Position numbers and translations under genes: made by a program. Under the pieces are notes generated by a model. That model saw nothing but the letters and a program-made list of their open reading frames with translations, was not told the DNA's origin and searched no databases. Positions 52,131-62,707 of a stretch of DNA of 64,000 bases are shown here, in pieces (position 1 is the stretch's first letter; every line of letters begins with the position of its first letter). Source of the DNA: Leminorella grimontii ATCC 33999 = DSM 5078 (lineage in GTDB: Bacteria > Pseudomonadota > Gammaproteobacteria > Enterobacterales > Enterobacteriaceae); assembly GCF_000439085.1 (NCBI RefSeq), contig NZ_AUUA01000002.1, forward strand, positions 1 through 64,000, given 5' to 3'.

Positions 52131-54743
52131 GTGAAGTTCGTAAAGTATCTTTTCATCATTGCAATCTGTTGCTTTTTTTTGGGAATTGGCGCGATTTTTG
52201 GCCTCTATAAATACCTTGAGCCGGAGCTGCCGGACGTCTCAACGTTGAAAGAGGTTCGCCTGCAAACGCCAATGCAGGTGTTTAGCGCAGACGGAGATTT
52301 GATTGCTCAATTCGGTGAAAAACGCCGTATTCCATTAACGCTTAAGCAGATGCCGCCACAGCTTCTTCATGCGTTTATCGCAACGGAAGACAGCCGCTTC
52401 TATGAGCACCACGGGCTGGATCCCATCGGCATCGCCCGTGCGGTGGTGGTGGCTCTCGGCGCGGGTTCCGCTCAGCAGGGCGCCAGCACCATTACCCAAC
52501 AGCTGGCGAGAAACTTCTTCTTAAGCCCGGAAAAGACCGTGATTCGCAAGGCGAAAGAGGCGTTTTTGGCCATTCGCATCGAGCGTTCGCTGTCAAAGGA
52601 TGAAATTCTTGAGCTGTACCTGAACAAAATTTATCTGGGGTCGCGCGCCTACGGCGTTGGCGCGGCGGCTCAGGTCTACTTCGGTAAAGACGTTAACCAG
52701 CTCACGCTAAGCGAAATGGCGATGCTGGCCGGTCTGCCGAAGGCGCCTTCCAGCTATAATCCGATAAATAACCCAGAAAAAGCCCTGATGCGTCGCAACA
52801 CGGTGCTGTATCGGATGCTGGAAGAAAAATACATCACCCAGCAGGAATACAGCGACGCGAAAAGCGCGCCGCTGGTGGCCAACTATCACGAACCTGAAAT
52901 TGCCTTCTCCGCGCCCTATCTGGCGGAGATGGTGCGTCAGGAAATGTTCGATAAGTACGGTGAAAACGCCTATACCGACGGCTACAAGGTTTACACCACG
53001 GTAACGAAAACCCTGCAAACCACCGCCACCGACGCCGTACGCAATAACATCATTCAGTACGATATGCGCCACGGCTACCGCGGCCCCGCCGAAGTGCTTT
53101 GGAAAGCAAGCGATCCCGCGTGGGAGAAAGACCAAATCGTAGCGGCGCTGAAAAAGCTGCCTAACTACGGGCCTCTCATCCCTGCCGTCGTCACTCAAAC
53201 CGAAGCGCAGCAGGCTATCGTTATGCTGGCCAACGGTGAAACTCAAGCACTGCCCTTCTCCGGCATGCGCTGGGCGCGCCCTTTTATTAACGATCGCGCG
53301 ATGGGTGCCAGCCCGCGTAAAGTGACCGACGCCGTCGCGGTCGGTCAGCAAATCTGGATACGTAAGGGTAAAGACAGCTGGCTGCTGGCGCAGGTACCGA
53401 GCGTGAACTCTGCGCTGGTATCGTTAGATCCCAACACTGGCGCGGTGAAAGCGGTCGTGGGCGGCTTTGACTTTAACCAAAGCAAATTCAACCGCGTCAC
53501 CCAGTCCGTACGTCAGGTCGGCTCTAACATTAAGCCGTTTGTTTACGCTGCAGCGCTGGACCGCGGAATGACGCTGTCTACGATTTTGACCGACCTGCCT
53601 ATCAGCATGCCGGTCGGCGGCGGTAAGATTTGGTCGCCGAAGAACTCGCCGCCGCGTTACGACGGTCCGCTTCGCCTGCGCGTAGGCCTTGGCCTGTCGA
53701 AAAACGTCATGATCGTCCGCGTGATGCGCGCTATCGGCGTCGACTATGCGGCTGACTATCTGCAGCGCTTCGGCTTCCCGGCACAGAACATCTCCCGTAC
53801 GGAATCTCTGGCGCTGGGCGCGGCGTCCTTTACCCCGCTACAGCTGGCGCGTGGCTATGCCGTTTTCGCTAACGGCGGCTACCTGATCGACCCTTACTTT
53901 ATCGCCAAGATTGAATCAGACGACGGGAAAGTCATCTTTGAAGCCAAGCCTAAGGTCGCCTGCGGATTCGACTGCGATATTCCGGTCATTTACGGCACAA
54001 CGGAAAAATCTCAGGCGCTGGTCAGCAACACCATCGATCTGAGCAAGCAAAAAGAAGAAATGGCAGCGGCAGAAGCGGCCAACGCGAACACGCCTAACGC
54101 CAACGGTGAAGAAGAGAACGATGAGGAAGTCGACCAGGTGACGGAAAGCGCCGTCAACGACATTTCTCCGGTCACTGACCTGAAGGCGACGTCTTCGAAT
54201 CAACCGCAGGCCACCGAGGCCGATCCCTATGCGCCGCACGTTATCAGCTCAGATCTTGCCTTCCTGATGCAGGATGCGCTTAAGAGCAATATCGCCGGTG
54301 AGCCGGGCGGCGGCTGGAACGGCACGGGCTGGAGAGCGGCAAGAGATCTGAAGCGTTCGGACATCGGCGGCAAAACCGGCACCACCAACGGCTCGAAGGA
54401 CGCCTGGTTCTCCGGCTTCGGGCCTTCGACCGTCACTTCCGTATGGATCGGCTTTGACGATCACCGCCGCAGCCTCGGCCGCGGCGAAGCGGGGGCGCAA
54501 AGCGCCCAGCCGGCCTGGATTGACTTTATGAAGGCCGCGCTTGAAGGGTTGCCGATCAAGAAAACCACGCCGCCCAAGGGCATTGTCAGCGTGACGATTG
54601 ATATGTCTACAGGCCAGCTGCCTAGCAGCGGAAAAACGCGCTCCGAGTTCTTTATGAAGGGCACGGAGCCTACGTCGCGCGCCTACTCTGAAGTCGGCAC
54701 CACCGTAACCGACAGCGGCGGCAACTCGCACGAACTGTTCTGA
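52131..54743 (+). CDS. mrcA: Penicillin-binding protein 1A
   Basis: PBP1a polymerises and cross-links peptidoglycan. The 870 residues start with GTG at 52131 (MKFVKYLF), as in E. coli. One membrane anchor (about 6-27) is followed by the GT51 domain with Glu86 in ATEDSRFYEHHG, the OB-like domain and the transpeptidase. The catalytic Ser465 lies in SNIK; the KTG triad is GGKTGTT. E. coli has 850 residues; the extra length is an acidic stretch at about 639-690. Confidence 0.96.
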   Translation: MKFVKYLFIIAICCFFLGIGAIFGLYKYLEPELPDVSTLKEVRLQTPMQVFSADGDLIAQFGEKRRIPLTLKQMPPQLLHAFIATEDSRFYEHHGLDPIGIARAVVVALGAGSAQQGASTITQQLARNFFLSPEKTVIRKAKEAFLAIRIERSLSKDEILELYLNKIYLGSRAYGVGAAAQVYFGKDVNQLTLSEMAMLAGLPKAPSSYNPINNPEKALMRRNTVLYRMLEEKYITQQEYSDAKSAPLVANYHEPEIAFSAPYLAEMVRQEMFDKYGENAYTDGYKVYTTVTKTLQTTATDAVRNNIIQYDMRHGYRGPAEVLWKASDPAWEKDQIVAALKKLPNYGPLIPAVVTQTEAQQAIVMLANGETQALPFSGMRWARPFINDRAMGASPRKVTDAVAVGQQIWIRKGKDSWLLAQVPSVNSALVSLDPNTGAVKAVVGGFDFNQSKFNRVTQSVRQVGSNIKPFVYAAALDRGMTLSTILTDLPISMPVGGGKIWSPKNSPPRYDGPLRLRVGLGLSKNVMIVRVMRAIGVDYAADYLQRFGFPAQNISRTESLALGAASFTPLQLARGYAVFANGGYLIDPYFIAKIESDDGKVIFEAKPKVACGFDCDIPVIYGTTEKSQALVSNTIDLSKQKEEMAAAEAANANTPNANGEEENDEEVDQVTESAVNDISPVTDLKATSSNQPQATEADPYAPHVISSDLAFLMQDALKSNIAGEPGGGWNGTGWRAARDLKRSDIGGKTGTTNGSKDAWFSGFGPSTVTSVWIGFDDHRRSLGRGEAGAQSAQPAWIDFMKAALEGLPIKKTTPPKGIVSVTIDMSTGQLPSSGKTRSEFFMKGTEPTSRAYSEVGTTVTDSGGNSHELF

Positions 54744-54765
54744 TATTTGGTAGAATATCCGATGA

Positions 54766-54797
54766 AAAGGGCCGCTTCATTGCTGAAGCGGCCCTTT
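54766..54797. terminator. Bidirectional terminator between mrcA and nudE
   Basis: AAAGGGCCGCTTCA / TGAAGCGGCCCTTT is a perfect 14-bp stem with a TTGC loop, followed by TCTTATTT. It separates convergent genes. Confidence 0.9.
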
Positions 54798-54818
54798 CTT
54801 ATTTCAATGTAGATATGG

Positions 54819-55382
54819 CTATAGCTGCCCGTCGCGCTGCTGAAGGAATTCTCTGGCAAGAAACAGCGCCGCTACGTTGCGCGATTCATTAAAGTCTTTC
54901 ATTTGCAGCAGCGACATCATGTTCGCCTTCGGCCAGGGAACCAGCGTCAGGGGTTCCGGCTCGTCCCCTTCAAGCTTCTGGCTGTACAGATCTTCTGCCA
55001 GAACGATGCACATCGTGCTGGCGAAATAGGTCGGCGCCATCGTAAGCTCGGTCAGCATCGTGAGCTTTTTAGCGCCAAAGCCTATCTCTTCCATAAGCTC
55101 CCGGTTGGCAGCGGCGAGAATATCCTCCTGCGGCTCGACCAGCCCTTTAGGGAATCCGAGCTCATAGTCTTCAATCGCTACCGCGTACTCGCGGATAAGC
55201 AGGATGTCATTACCGCTGACGGGAACAATCATCACCGCCTTACTTCCTTTGGGCAAAAGGCGTTCGTAAATCCTGTTTTCACCATTGCTGAACGCCAGCT
55301 CAACGGACTGAACGTGAAACAACCTCGAACGGGCAACGGTTTCAACGTTCAGAATTTTAGGCTTTTGCTGAGCTTTGTTCAT
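54819..55382 (-). CDS. nudE: ADP compounds hydrolase NudE
   Basis: NudE is a Nudix pyrophosphatase acting on ADP-ribose, NADH and diadenosine polyphosphates. It has 187 residues (E. coli 186). The full Nudix box is present: G-x5-E-x7-RELMEEIG (about 96-118). It lies between mrcA and igaA and is divergent from igaA. Confidence 0.96.
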   Translation of the reverse strand: MNKAQQKPKILNVETVARSRLFHVQSVELAFSNGENRIYERLLPKGSKAVMIVPVSGNDILLIREYAVAIEDYELGFPKGLVEPQEDILAAANRELMEEIGFGAKKLTMLTELTMAPTYFASTMCIVLAEDLYSQKLEGDEPEPLTLVPWPKANMMSLLQMKDFNESRNVAALFLAREFLQQRDGQL

Positions 55383-55705
55383 CTTGTCGGCCTCAAAACC
55401 GCATATCCGTGTAATAAATATGTTGCTATTTTATGTCATTTCTAACGAATAATCTTCATCCATTATTTCGCCGAACTGACAAAACCCATCACAGAAAACT
55501 TTACTGCCTTTGTATTCTGAACTATAGCGATTTACTATATGCGAATTATTTTCGCCTGAACGAGAATGTCATTGTTCCTTTATACGCACTTTATCGCAAA
55601 AGACGCCCTGACGATCGCCGACCGTTGGGTTAGGCTAAAAGGGTATTCAACACAGAGCGATATAGCGTACTGTCGAAATCATAAGATGACGAATGAGAAT
55701 TTTTC
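55383..55705. other. Divergent nudE/igaA intergenic region (323 bp)
   Basis: No gene is supported. A 66-residue plus-strand open frame (55433-55633) lacks a ribosome site and known sequence. The region should contain divergent promoters, but I cannot place clear hexamers. Confidence 0.5.
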
Positions 55706-57880
55706 ATGTTGAACGATAGCGATATCAGCATATTAACGTTATTGCTGCTTGTCGTATTCATTATCATAATCATCGTAGTCCTTTATCAATGGGCTATGCG
55801 TCAACGCGTGGCTCGTCATCGCCCGTCAGACAATACCCTGCCGTTTGTTCATAACAGCACGCGTAAGCTTTCCGCAGAAGAAATCGCCACAATCAGTGAA
55901 TATCTGGAGCATCTGGAAAACAAAACGCAGGACGGCGCCCTTCGGGACGTCATTAAAACGGCGCTGACGCCCTACAGCGACAACGTGTACGAGTTCGAAT
56001 CCCCCGTGACGTCGCTGCCCGATCAAGAGCTTCCGGACGGCTATCGGCACTACGTTCATGGAATAGAGGTCTATCTTGAGCCGGAGTGGAGCGCATATAT
56101 CAAAAGCGTCAACCGGCTCGAGCTGATAAAAACGCAGACAACGCCGCTTATCTTATCGCTCAACGGCCTTACGCTAGCCGACTTTATTCAGTCGAAACGC
56201 GCCTCTGACGCAGAGAGGGATCGTTATCCAAACCACGCGTTACACAAAAAGAGCGACGGCAGTGAAAACGTTGAGCTTATCCGGCTGAGAAAAGAAACCG
56301 AAGCCGAATCGGCGCTTAAACCAAAACAGAAGCTGTTCGCCTCGCTGGTCATCGCCGCTTCCTATGGGATATTTTTCTGTAGTTTGGTAAGCCCGATTGA
56401 GCTATTGCCGTGGTTGGTTATTATCGCCGTATTAACGCTTTGTGCCGGCCTGTGGCACATGTTTCGCCGCTCGCCGAAGGCGCCTCAGTACAATATCCAC
56501 TGCCTGCGGGGCGTTCCAAAACGCTGGGGGCTTTTTGGCGAATCGGACAACGGGCAGTTAACGAATATCTCCGTCGGCACTATCGACCTGGTTTATCCGC
56601 CGCACTGGCAGCCCTACGTTGGCTACGACCTCGATCGTAAAACCAACATCGATATTTACCTTAACCGGTACGTCGTCAGGCAGGGGAAGTTTCTTTCGCT
56701 GCATAATGAATCTATCAACTTTCCACTCCACCACTGGGGAAAAAATCTGGCATTGGCCGCCGCCTCCCTGATGGTTATCCTGCTGCTGCTTTCAGCCATC
56801 CCGCTTAAGCTGCCTTTAGAGTTGACCAAAGCCTGGTTTAAACATCCCACGAACGTAAGCGTCAGTTCGCCGGAAGAACTCAAGGCCGCCAATATAAAGA
56901 TTGGCGATCACTTAACGATTAAAGGCAACGGGATGTGCAGCCTCCCTACGGTCTATCAAAGCGACGTCGCCTATCCATTTATGCCGTTTGACTGCACTCA
57001 AATGTACTGGGGCGCTAGCAACCTGCCCGAGCTGCCGTCCTCAAACGTGATAGACCGTGCAATAGAGCTGCTGTATACCATTGACTATCAGCTTAATCCG
57101 TTAAACGATCGGGCGATTAAAAACAATCCGGACCTGGCAAGAAACGCTGAACGAGCGGGCATGACGCTGGTGCCCAACTTTCCTGACATCGTGTTGAAAA
57201 CGGACAGGCTGTGTAAAGATCCGGGCGACTGCCAGCGGTTTAAAAAGTCTCTGCTCTCCCTCGCTCACGAAAAAGAATGGGAAGAGCTGGTAAAAAAATC
57301 GCAGCAGAATCCGGAACAGGAGCAGGATCTCTTCGTCAGGCCCGTAGTGGCAGACTCTCTGCGTTCTCAGGTCAACACGCTGGTTTCGACCTTCTTTTAT
57401 AGCCAAACGCACCAAGCGGCCCAGTCGCTTTACAACAAGCCCTCCGGCGGTTTTTACCTGCTTAACGACAGCGGCAAAGAGCAGATGCTCGACAAGGACG
57501 AAATCGCCAGCTTGATGAATCCTGACATTCCGCTCGATACGCTTTATAACAATACGGCAATCAAGCAGTGGTTCGAGCTTAAACGCCTTTCCAGCCGGTT
57601 GATGCACGTTCCCTTTAACGCTAACGGTATTGTTATCGGCATTAGTAAGATAGAAAACCAAACGACGCAAATCACGTTACACAGCGAATCCAGCCTGATC
57701 TCATTCTGGCGCTATTTGGGAGCCAGCCTGCTATTTATCATCATGGGTATCAGCCTGCTGTATAACGCCGCGCTGTTGTTCATCCGGCTGCGTAAAAACG
57801 CACAACGCATCCCGCAAATCCAAAGCTACTATGACCGCTGCTTCGCAAAAAGCTTCAGGCAGAAAGTGCAGCATAGTTAA
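55706..57880 (+). CDS. igaA: Intracellular growth attenuator IgaA (YrfF)
   Basis: IgaA is an inner membrane protein that holds the Rcs phosphorelay in check by contacting RcsD. It has 724 residues (E. coli about 711). Membrane segments are at about 8-30, 208-252, 347-367 and 664-690. Conserved blocks include IHCLRG-PKRWGLFGESD and NISVGTIDLVYPPHWQPY, and the periplasmic domain with conserved cysteines follows. E. coli yrfG is missing downstream; hslR follows directly. The gene is usually essential where Rcs is functional. Confidence 0.94.
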   Translation: MLNDSDISILTLLLLVVFIIIIIVVLYQWAMRQRVARHRPSDNTLPFVHNSTRKLSAEEIATISEYLEHLENKTQDGALRDVIKTALTPYSDNVYEFESPVTSLPDQELPDGYRHYVHGIEVYLEPEWSAYIKSVNRLELIKTQTTPLILSLNGLTLADFIQSKRASDAERDRYPNHALHKKSDGSENVELIRLRKETEAESALKPKQKLFASLVIAASYGIFFCSLVSPIELLPWLVIIAVLTLCAGLWHMFRRSPKAPQYNIHCLRGVPKRWGLFGESDNGQLTNISVGTIDLVYPPHWQPYVGYDLDRKTNIDIYLNRYVVRQGKFLSLHNESINFPLHHWGKNLALAAASLMVILLLLSAIPLKLPLELTKAWFKHPTNVSVSSPEELKAANIKIGDHLTIKGNGMCSLPTVYQSDVAYPFMPFDCTQMYWGASNLPELPSSNVIDRAIELLYTIDYQLNPLNDRAIKNNPDLARNAERAGMTLVPNFPDIVLKTDRLCKDPGDCQRFKKSLLSLAHEKEWEELVKKSQQNPEQEQDLFVRPVVADSLRSQVNTLVSTFFYSQTHQAAQSLYNKPSGGFYLLNDSGKEQMLDKDEIASLMNPDIPLDTLYNNTAIKQWFELKRLSSRLMHVPFNANGIVIGISKIENQTTQITLHSESSLISFWRYLGASLLFIIMGISLLYNAALLFIRLRKNAQRIPQIQSYYDRCFAKSFRQKVQHS

Positions 57881-57999
57881 ACCGCTTCCGCTCCCGATGG
57901 CGCGCGGCTTGAATTTCCGTCCACGGCCCATATATTAGGCCTATATTCATAATCCCCATCGATGACGACATCGGTGAGGCCTTCAGCGGGAGACCCTGT

Positions 58000-58410
58000 A
58001 TGGCGGTTCAATCAGAAGAAGATCGCGGGATCCGACTCGATAAATGGCTGTGGGCGGCGCGTTTTTATAAAACCCGCGCGGCGGCAAGAGACATGATTGA
58101 CGGCGGCAAGGTTCACTACAACGGGCAGAGAACCAAGCCGAGCAAGCTGGTCGAAGTCGGCGCCGAAGTTCGTCTACGCCAGGGCAACGACGAAAGAACC
58201 GTTATCGTTAACGCCCTCAGCGCCCAGCGCCGGGGCGCTAACGAGGCCCAGACGCTTTATCAGGAAACGGCTGAAAGCATCACCAAGCGCGAGGTCATAT
58301 CTCAGGCGCGTAAGCTTAATGCCCTGACGATGCCCCATCCGGACCGCCGTCCCGATAAAAAGGAGCGGCGTACGCTGATAAAATTTAAGTACGGCGAAGA
58401 AGAGCAGTAA
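58000..58410 (+). CDS. hslR: Heat shock protein 15 (ribosome-associated S4-domain protein)
   Basis: Hsp15 binds free 50S subunits with stalled nascent chains. The 136 residues (E. coli 133) begin with an S4 RNA-binding domain (about 10-70, LDKWLWAARFYKTRAAARDMI). The basic tail has DRRPDKKERRTL. It lies between igaA and hslO, as in E. coli except that yrfG is missing. Confidence 0.95.
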   Translation: MAVQSEEDRGIRLDKWLWAARFYKTRAAARDMIDGGKVHYNGQRTKPSKLVEVGAEVRLRQGNDERTVIVNALSAQRRGANEAQTLYQETAESITKREVISQARKLNALTMPHPDRRPDKKERRTLIKFKYGEEEQ

Positions 58411-58513
58411 GCGCGACGCCGCAGGGCGTTTAAAAAGCAAATATTGCAGGGACAAAGGGGCTACACGGCCGCCGTATAATTGATAAATGAAGACGAGAGT
58501 CAAGAGAGAAACC

Positions 58514-59398
58514 ATGCCGAACGCAGATTTACTACACCGCTATTTGTTCGAAAAGCACGACGTTAGGGGCGAGCTCGTCACGCTAAGCGACACCTACTGC
58601 CATATTCTTGAAAACCACGACTATCCGGTCGCGGTGCAGCGCCTGCTGGGCGAATTGCTGGTCGCCACCAGCCTGCTGACGGCCATTTTGAAATTTGACG
58701 GCGACATTACCGTTCAGCTTCAGGGCGATGGCCCGCTGAAGCTGGCCGTCATTAACGGCAATAATCTACAGCAAATGCGCGGCGTAGCGCGCCTTCAGGG
58801 CGATATCGACGATAAGGCCACGCTCAGAGAAATGCTGGGCAACGGCTATCTGGTCATCACTATCATGCCGAAAGAGGGCGAACGCTATCAGGGCGTGGTC
58901 GGCCTTGAAGGAGAAACCGTTTCCAGCTGCCTGGAGGCCTATTTCCGCCAGTCCGAACAGCTGCCTACTCGACTGTTTATCAAAACCGGCGCTCATCAGG
59001 AGCGCCCTGCCGCCGCCGGCATGCTGCTTCAGGTTCTGCCTGCGCACAAGAGCAATGACGGAGAGTTCGACCATCTGGCGACGCTGACGGAAACCATCAC
59101 TGCCGACGAGCTGTTCAGCCTGCCGATTGAAGATGTGCTGCACCGCCTGTATCACGAAGAAGAGGTGACGCTGTTTGAAGGCCAACCGGTTATCTTCCGC
59201 TGCACCTGCTCCAGAGAGCGCTGCGCTCAGGCGCTGATAACGCTGCCGGTAGAAGAAACCGACGCAATGCTGGAGGAGATGGGGCACATCGACATGCACT
59301 GCGACTACTGCGGCAAACACTATCTGTTTGAGAAAATGGATATCGACGCGCTGCGCCTGAACGGTGGTACGCTGGTGGAGAGCGAGAATCGCCACTAA
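58514..59398 (+). CDS. hslO: Hsp33 redox-regulated chaperone
   Basis: Hsp33 is a cytoplasmic holdase switched on by oxidation. The start at 58514 gives [13 protein letters not shown] and 294 residues (E. coli 292), after AGAGA; an ATG 9 codons upstream is less fitting. The zinc redox switch is intact: Cys230, Cys232, Cys263 and Cys266 in CTC and CDYC. It lies 103 bp after hslR and ahead of a terminator; yhgE is absent. Confidence 0.96.
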   Translation: MPNADLLHRYLFEKHDVRGELVTLSDTYCHILENHDYPVAVQRLLGELLVATSLLTAILKFDGDITVQLQGDGPLKLAVINGNNLQQMRGVARLQGDIDDKATLREMLGNGYLVITIMPKEGERYQGVVGLEGETVSSCLEAYFRQSEQLPTRLFIKTGAHQERPAAAGMLLQVLPAHKSNDGEFDHLATLTETITADELFSLPIEDVLHRLYHEEEVTLFEGQPVIFRCTCSRERCAQALITLPVEETDAMLEEMGHIDMHCDYCGKHYLFEKMDIDALRLNGGTLVESENRH

Positions 59399-59460
59399 GG
59401 GTAGAAAATAACCACCGTTATCTTTTTCCTTAATTCACAAGATAAAACGACTGATTAACC

Positions 59461-59494
59461 GCCGGGAGGAATATCCCGATTTCCCCGGCTTTTT
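59461..59494 (+). terminator. hslRO terminator
   Basis: GCCGGG / CCCGGC with an inner GGGA / TCCC and a TTTTTAAT run lies 62 bp after hslO. Confidence 0.72.
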
Positions 59495-59671
59495 AATCTT
59501 TATCGCTATTTGCTTCCCCGCCTTAATCGCTTCACGTCTCAGATCACAGCGACCTGGATCGCATCTTTTATCAAAATTTAGAACAATATGCCGATCCTTG
59601 ATAGTTGTCTCAGTCAGCGTTAGGGAAGCCTTTACAATAATTAGCAGTATTTATCTTTATAAGGAATAATT

Positions 59672-61297
59672 ATGAGCACAAACCGTATCACACCGGAAGA
59701 TCTGACTGCCTACGGGATCCAGAACGTCACTGAGATTGTGTACAACCCGAGCTATGATTATCTGTATCAGGAAGAAACCCGCTCGGACCTGCAAGGGTAC
59801 GAAAAAGGTACCGTCACGACGCTTGGCGCTGTCGCCGTCGACACCGGTATCTTTACCGGTCGTTCACCCAAAGATAAATATATCGTCCGCGACGACACGA
59901 CCCGCAACACCGTGTGGTGGGCCGATCAGGGCAAAGGTAAAAACGACAACAAGCCGATTTCACAAGAAGTCTGGGCCTCGCTGAAAAAACGCGTCGCCGA
60001 CCAGCTTTCCGGCAAGCGTCTGTTTATCGTTGATGCCTTCTGCGGCGCCAACAGGGACTCCCGCCTGAGCGTTCGCTTTATTACCGAAGTGGCCTGGCAG
60101 GCTCACTTCGTCAAAAACATGTTCATCCGTCCAAGCGACGAAGAGCTCGCCGTCTTTAAGCCCGACTTTATCGTCATGAACGGTGCCAAGTGCACCAACC
60201 CGGATTGGAAAGCCCAGGGGCTGAACTCTGAAAACTTCGTGGCGTTTAATCTGACCGAGGGCGTTCAGCTTATCGGCGGCACCTGGTACGGCGGCGAGAT
60301 GAAAAAAGGCATGTTCTCGATGATGAACTACCTGCTGCCGCTCAAGGGCATCGCCTCCATGCACTGCTCCGCCAACGTGGGCGACAAGGGCGACGTGGCG
60401 ATTTTCTTCGGCCTGTCCGGCACCGGCAAAACTACGCTGTCAACCGATCCGAAGCGCCAGCTTATCGGCGATGACGAGCACGGCTGGGACGATGACGGCG
60501 TATTCAACTTCGAAGGCGGCTGCTACGCAAAGACCATCAAGCTCTCCCAAGAGGCCGAGCCGGATATTTATAACGCCATCAAACGCGACGCTCTGCTTGA
60601 AAACGTCACCGTACGCGCCGACGGCAGCGTCGACTTTGACGATGCGTCAAAAACCGAGAACACCCGCGTCTCCTACCCGATTTACCATATCCACAACATC
60701 GTGAAGCCGGTGTCCAAAGCGGGCCACGCCAAGAAGGTGATCTTCCTGACCGCTGACGCCTTCGGCGTACTGCCTCCGGTATCCAAGCTGACGCCGGACC
60801 AAACCCAGTATCACTTCCTGTCCGGCTTTACCGCCAAGCTGGCGGGTACCGAGCGCGGCATCACCGAACCGACGCCGACCTTCTCCGCCTGCTTCGGCGC
60901 AGCGTTCCTTTCTCTGCACCCGACCCAATACGCGGAAGTGCTGGTGAAAAGAATGCAGGCCAGCGGCGCCACCGCCTACCTGGTCAACACCGGCTGGAAC
61001 GGCACCGGCAAGCGCATCTCCATCAAGGATACGCGCGGCATCATCGACGCCATTCTGAGCGGTGAAATCGAGAACGCCGAAACCATCACCCTGCCGATCT
61101 TCGATCTGGCGGTGCCCACGGCGCTTGCGGGCGTCAACCCGGCTATCCTCGACCCGCGCGCTACCTACCCTTCCGAGCAGCAGTGGCGAGAAAAGGCCGA
61201 GAAGCTAGCGGGCCTGTTTATCGAGAACTTCGATAAATATACCGATACCCCGGCTGGCGCTGCGCTGGTCGCGGCGGGGCCGAAGTTGAAGAAATAG
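59672..61297 (+). CDS. pckA: Phosphoenolpyruvate carboxykinase (ATP)
   Basis: PckA converts oxaloacetate to phosphoenolpyruvate, the first committed step of gluconeogenesis. It has 541 residues (E. coli 540). The P-loop [11 protein letters not shown] is at about 247-257, RSPKDKY (about 64) binds substrate, and [11 protein letters not shown] (about 267) supplies metal ligands. In E. coli it is induced with cAMP-CRP; a clear CRP site was not found in the 273-bp upstream region. Confidence 0.98.
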   Translation: MSTNRITPEDLTAYGIQNVTEIVYNPSYDYLYQEETRSDLQGYEKGTVTTLGAVAVDTGIFTGRSPKDKYIVRDDTTRNTVWWADQGKGKNDNKPISQEVWASLKKRVADQLSGKRLFIVDAFCGANRDSRLSVRFITEVAWQAHFVKNMFIRPSDEELAVFKPDFIVMNGAKCTNPDWKAQGLNSENFVAFNLTEGVQLIGGTWYGGEMKKGMFSMMNYLLPLKGIASMHCSANVGDKGDVAIFFGLSGTGKTTLSTDPKRQLIGDDEHGWDDDGVFNFEGGCYAKTIKLSQEAEPDIYNAIKRDALLENVTVRADGSVDFDDASKTENTRVSYPIYHIHNIVKPVSKAGHAKKVIFLTADAFGVLPPVSKLTPDQTQYHFLSGFTAKLAGTERGITEPTPTFSACFGAAFLSLHPTQYAEVLVKRMQASGATAYLVNTGWNGTGKRISIKDTRGIIDAILSGEIENAETITLPIFDLAVPTALAGVNPAILDPRATYPSEQQWREKAEKLAGLFIENFDKYTDTPAGAALVAAGPKLKK

Positions 61298-61318
61298 CCC
61301 GGCAATCAAACCAAGCAA

Positions 61319-61340
61319 AAGGCGCCCAATTGGGCGCCTT
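61319..61340. terminator. Terminator between pckA and envZ
   Basis: AAGGCGCCC / GGGCGCCTT around AATT is a perfect palindrome of 22 bp between convergent genes, followed by CCTTGTATTT. T-tract moderate. Confidence 0.75.
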
Positions 61341-61375
61341 CCTTGTATTTATGAGAGAGATAACTCCAAAGAGGG

Positions 61376-62707
61376 CTACTCTTCCTTCTCTTTCCACTCA
61401 TACAGGAACACCTTCACGCTCAGCCCGCCCCGCCTGCTGGTTCCCATCACGATCTCACCGTCATGGCTGTCGATGATCCGTTTCAAAATAGAAAGCCCAA
61501 GCCCGGTTCCGCTGATGCTGCGGGCGCGATCGCCGCGCACGAAGGGGCGAAACAGCATCTCCAGCTGATCTGCCGGGATCCCCGGGCCATCGTCCTCAAC
61601 GCGAAACCAGACGCGGCCAGACGCCCGCCCGCTGCTGAGCTTAATCCAACCGTTACCGTAGCGAGAGGCGTTGACTATCAGGTTTACTACCGCACGCTTG
61701 ATTGAAAGCGGGTGGACGTCGGCAATCAGTTCGCCGCTAAACAGTTCGGTCTCCACCGGCTGCTCCATGCCGCTGGCCGATACGACTTCCGCGAGAATGG
61801 TGTTGATGTCGCAAGGCTCGGTCTGCTGCTCCTGCCCGGTGCGCAGATAGTCGATAAACTGTTCGATAATAGCGTTGCATTCTTCGATATCTTTACTTAT
61901 CGATTCCGCCAGATAGCTCTCTTTTTCATCCATCATTTCCGCCGCCAGGCGGATGCGAGTTAACGGCGTACGCAGGTCGTGGCTTACGCCGGCCATCAGC
62001 AGCGCGCGGTCTTTATCCAACTGCTCAACGCCCGAGGTCATACGGTTAAAGGCGCGCGTCACCGAACGGACCTCCGACGCGCCGTACTCCCGCAGCGGAG
62101 GTGGAATAACGCCGGTCCCTACCTGCTGGGCCGCGTGTTCAAGGTCCGCCAGCGGCCGGTTTTGAATGCGAATAAACAGCCATGCGCCGCCTATCACCAT
62201 CAGGATGATAGCCAGCGTATAGCGGAAAAGCGGGGCGAACTCCCCCTGACGAATTTCGGTCAACGGCACCCTCACCCAAACCTCGGGCGAGAGATCGGTT
62301 TTTAGCCACACCACCGGCGAATGGTTGCCCAGCTGGATGCGCACTTCCGTCGGGCTACCGAGCTGCTGTTCCATTTGACGACTAAGAAACTCATAGCGCT
62401 GCGCCCAACGCAGGCCGCTTTCTTCTGCAGATTCATCGGTATGCAGCGAGATGCCCAGCTCGCGGTACATTTCCTTCTGAAACTGAGGAGGGACCTCCAA
62501 ATACGATCCGTCCTCCAGCCTCAGGCGGTCCGTCATCAGCATACGGACCTCATAGGCGAGCACTTTATTAAACTGCTGAATGCTCGGCAAAATGGCGAAA
62601 TTCAGCACCACGAAGTACGTCGTCACCAGGCTGATAAACAGCAGAGTGATGATTAAAAGCAGCGTCCGTGCGACTGCACTTCGGGGTGGGAACCGCCAAA
62701 ACTTCAT
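61376..62707 (-). CDS. envZ: Osmosensor histidine kinase EnvZ
   Basis: EnvZ phosphorylates and dephosphorylates OmpR in response to osmolarity. It has 443 residues (E. coli 450). Membrane segments are at about 13-36 and 160-180, a HAMP domain follows, and the phospho-acceptor His243 is in [10 protein letters not shown]. The kinase N, G1 and G2 boxes are [17 protein letters not shown] and GTGLGLSI. It overlaps ompR by 4 bp. Confidence 0.97.
   Translation of the reverse strand: MKFWRFPPRSAVARTLLLIITLLFISLVTTYFVVLNFAILPSIQQFNKVLAYEVRMLMTDRLRLEDGSYLEVPPQFQKEMYRELGISLHTDESAEESGLRWAQRYEFLSRQMEQQLGSPTEVRIQLGNHSPVVWLKTDLSPEVWVRVPLTEIRQGEFAPLFRYTLAIILMVIGGAWLFIRIQNRPLADLEHAAQQVGTGVIPPPLREYGASEVRSVTRAFNRMTSGVEQLDKDRALLMAGVSHDLRTPLTRIRLAAEMMDEKESYLAESISKDIEECNAIIEQFIDYLRTGQEQQTEPCDINTILAEVVSASGMEQPVETELFSGELIADVHPLSIKRAVVNLIVNASRYGNGWIKLSSGRASGRVWFRVEDDGPGIPADQLEMLFRPFVRGDRARSISGTGLGLSILKRIIDSHDGEIVMGTSRRGGLSVKVFLYEWKEKEE

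Noticed and set aside
55433-55633. 66-codon plus-strand open frame between nudE and igaA
   Set aside because: Basic, unrecognisable sequence without a ribosome site in a divergent promoter region.
59528-59560. ATCACA element before pckA as a CRP site
   Set aside because: Only the right half site is good; the left half does not match at the required spacing.
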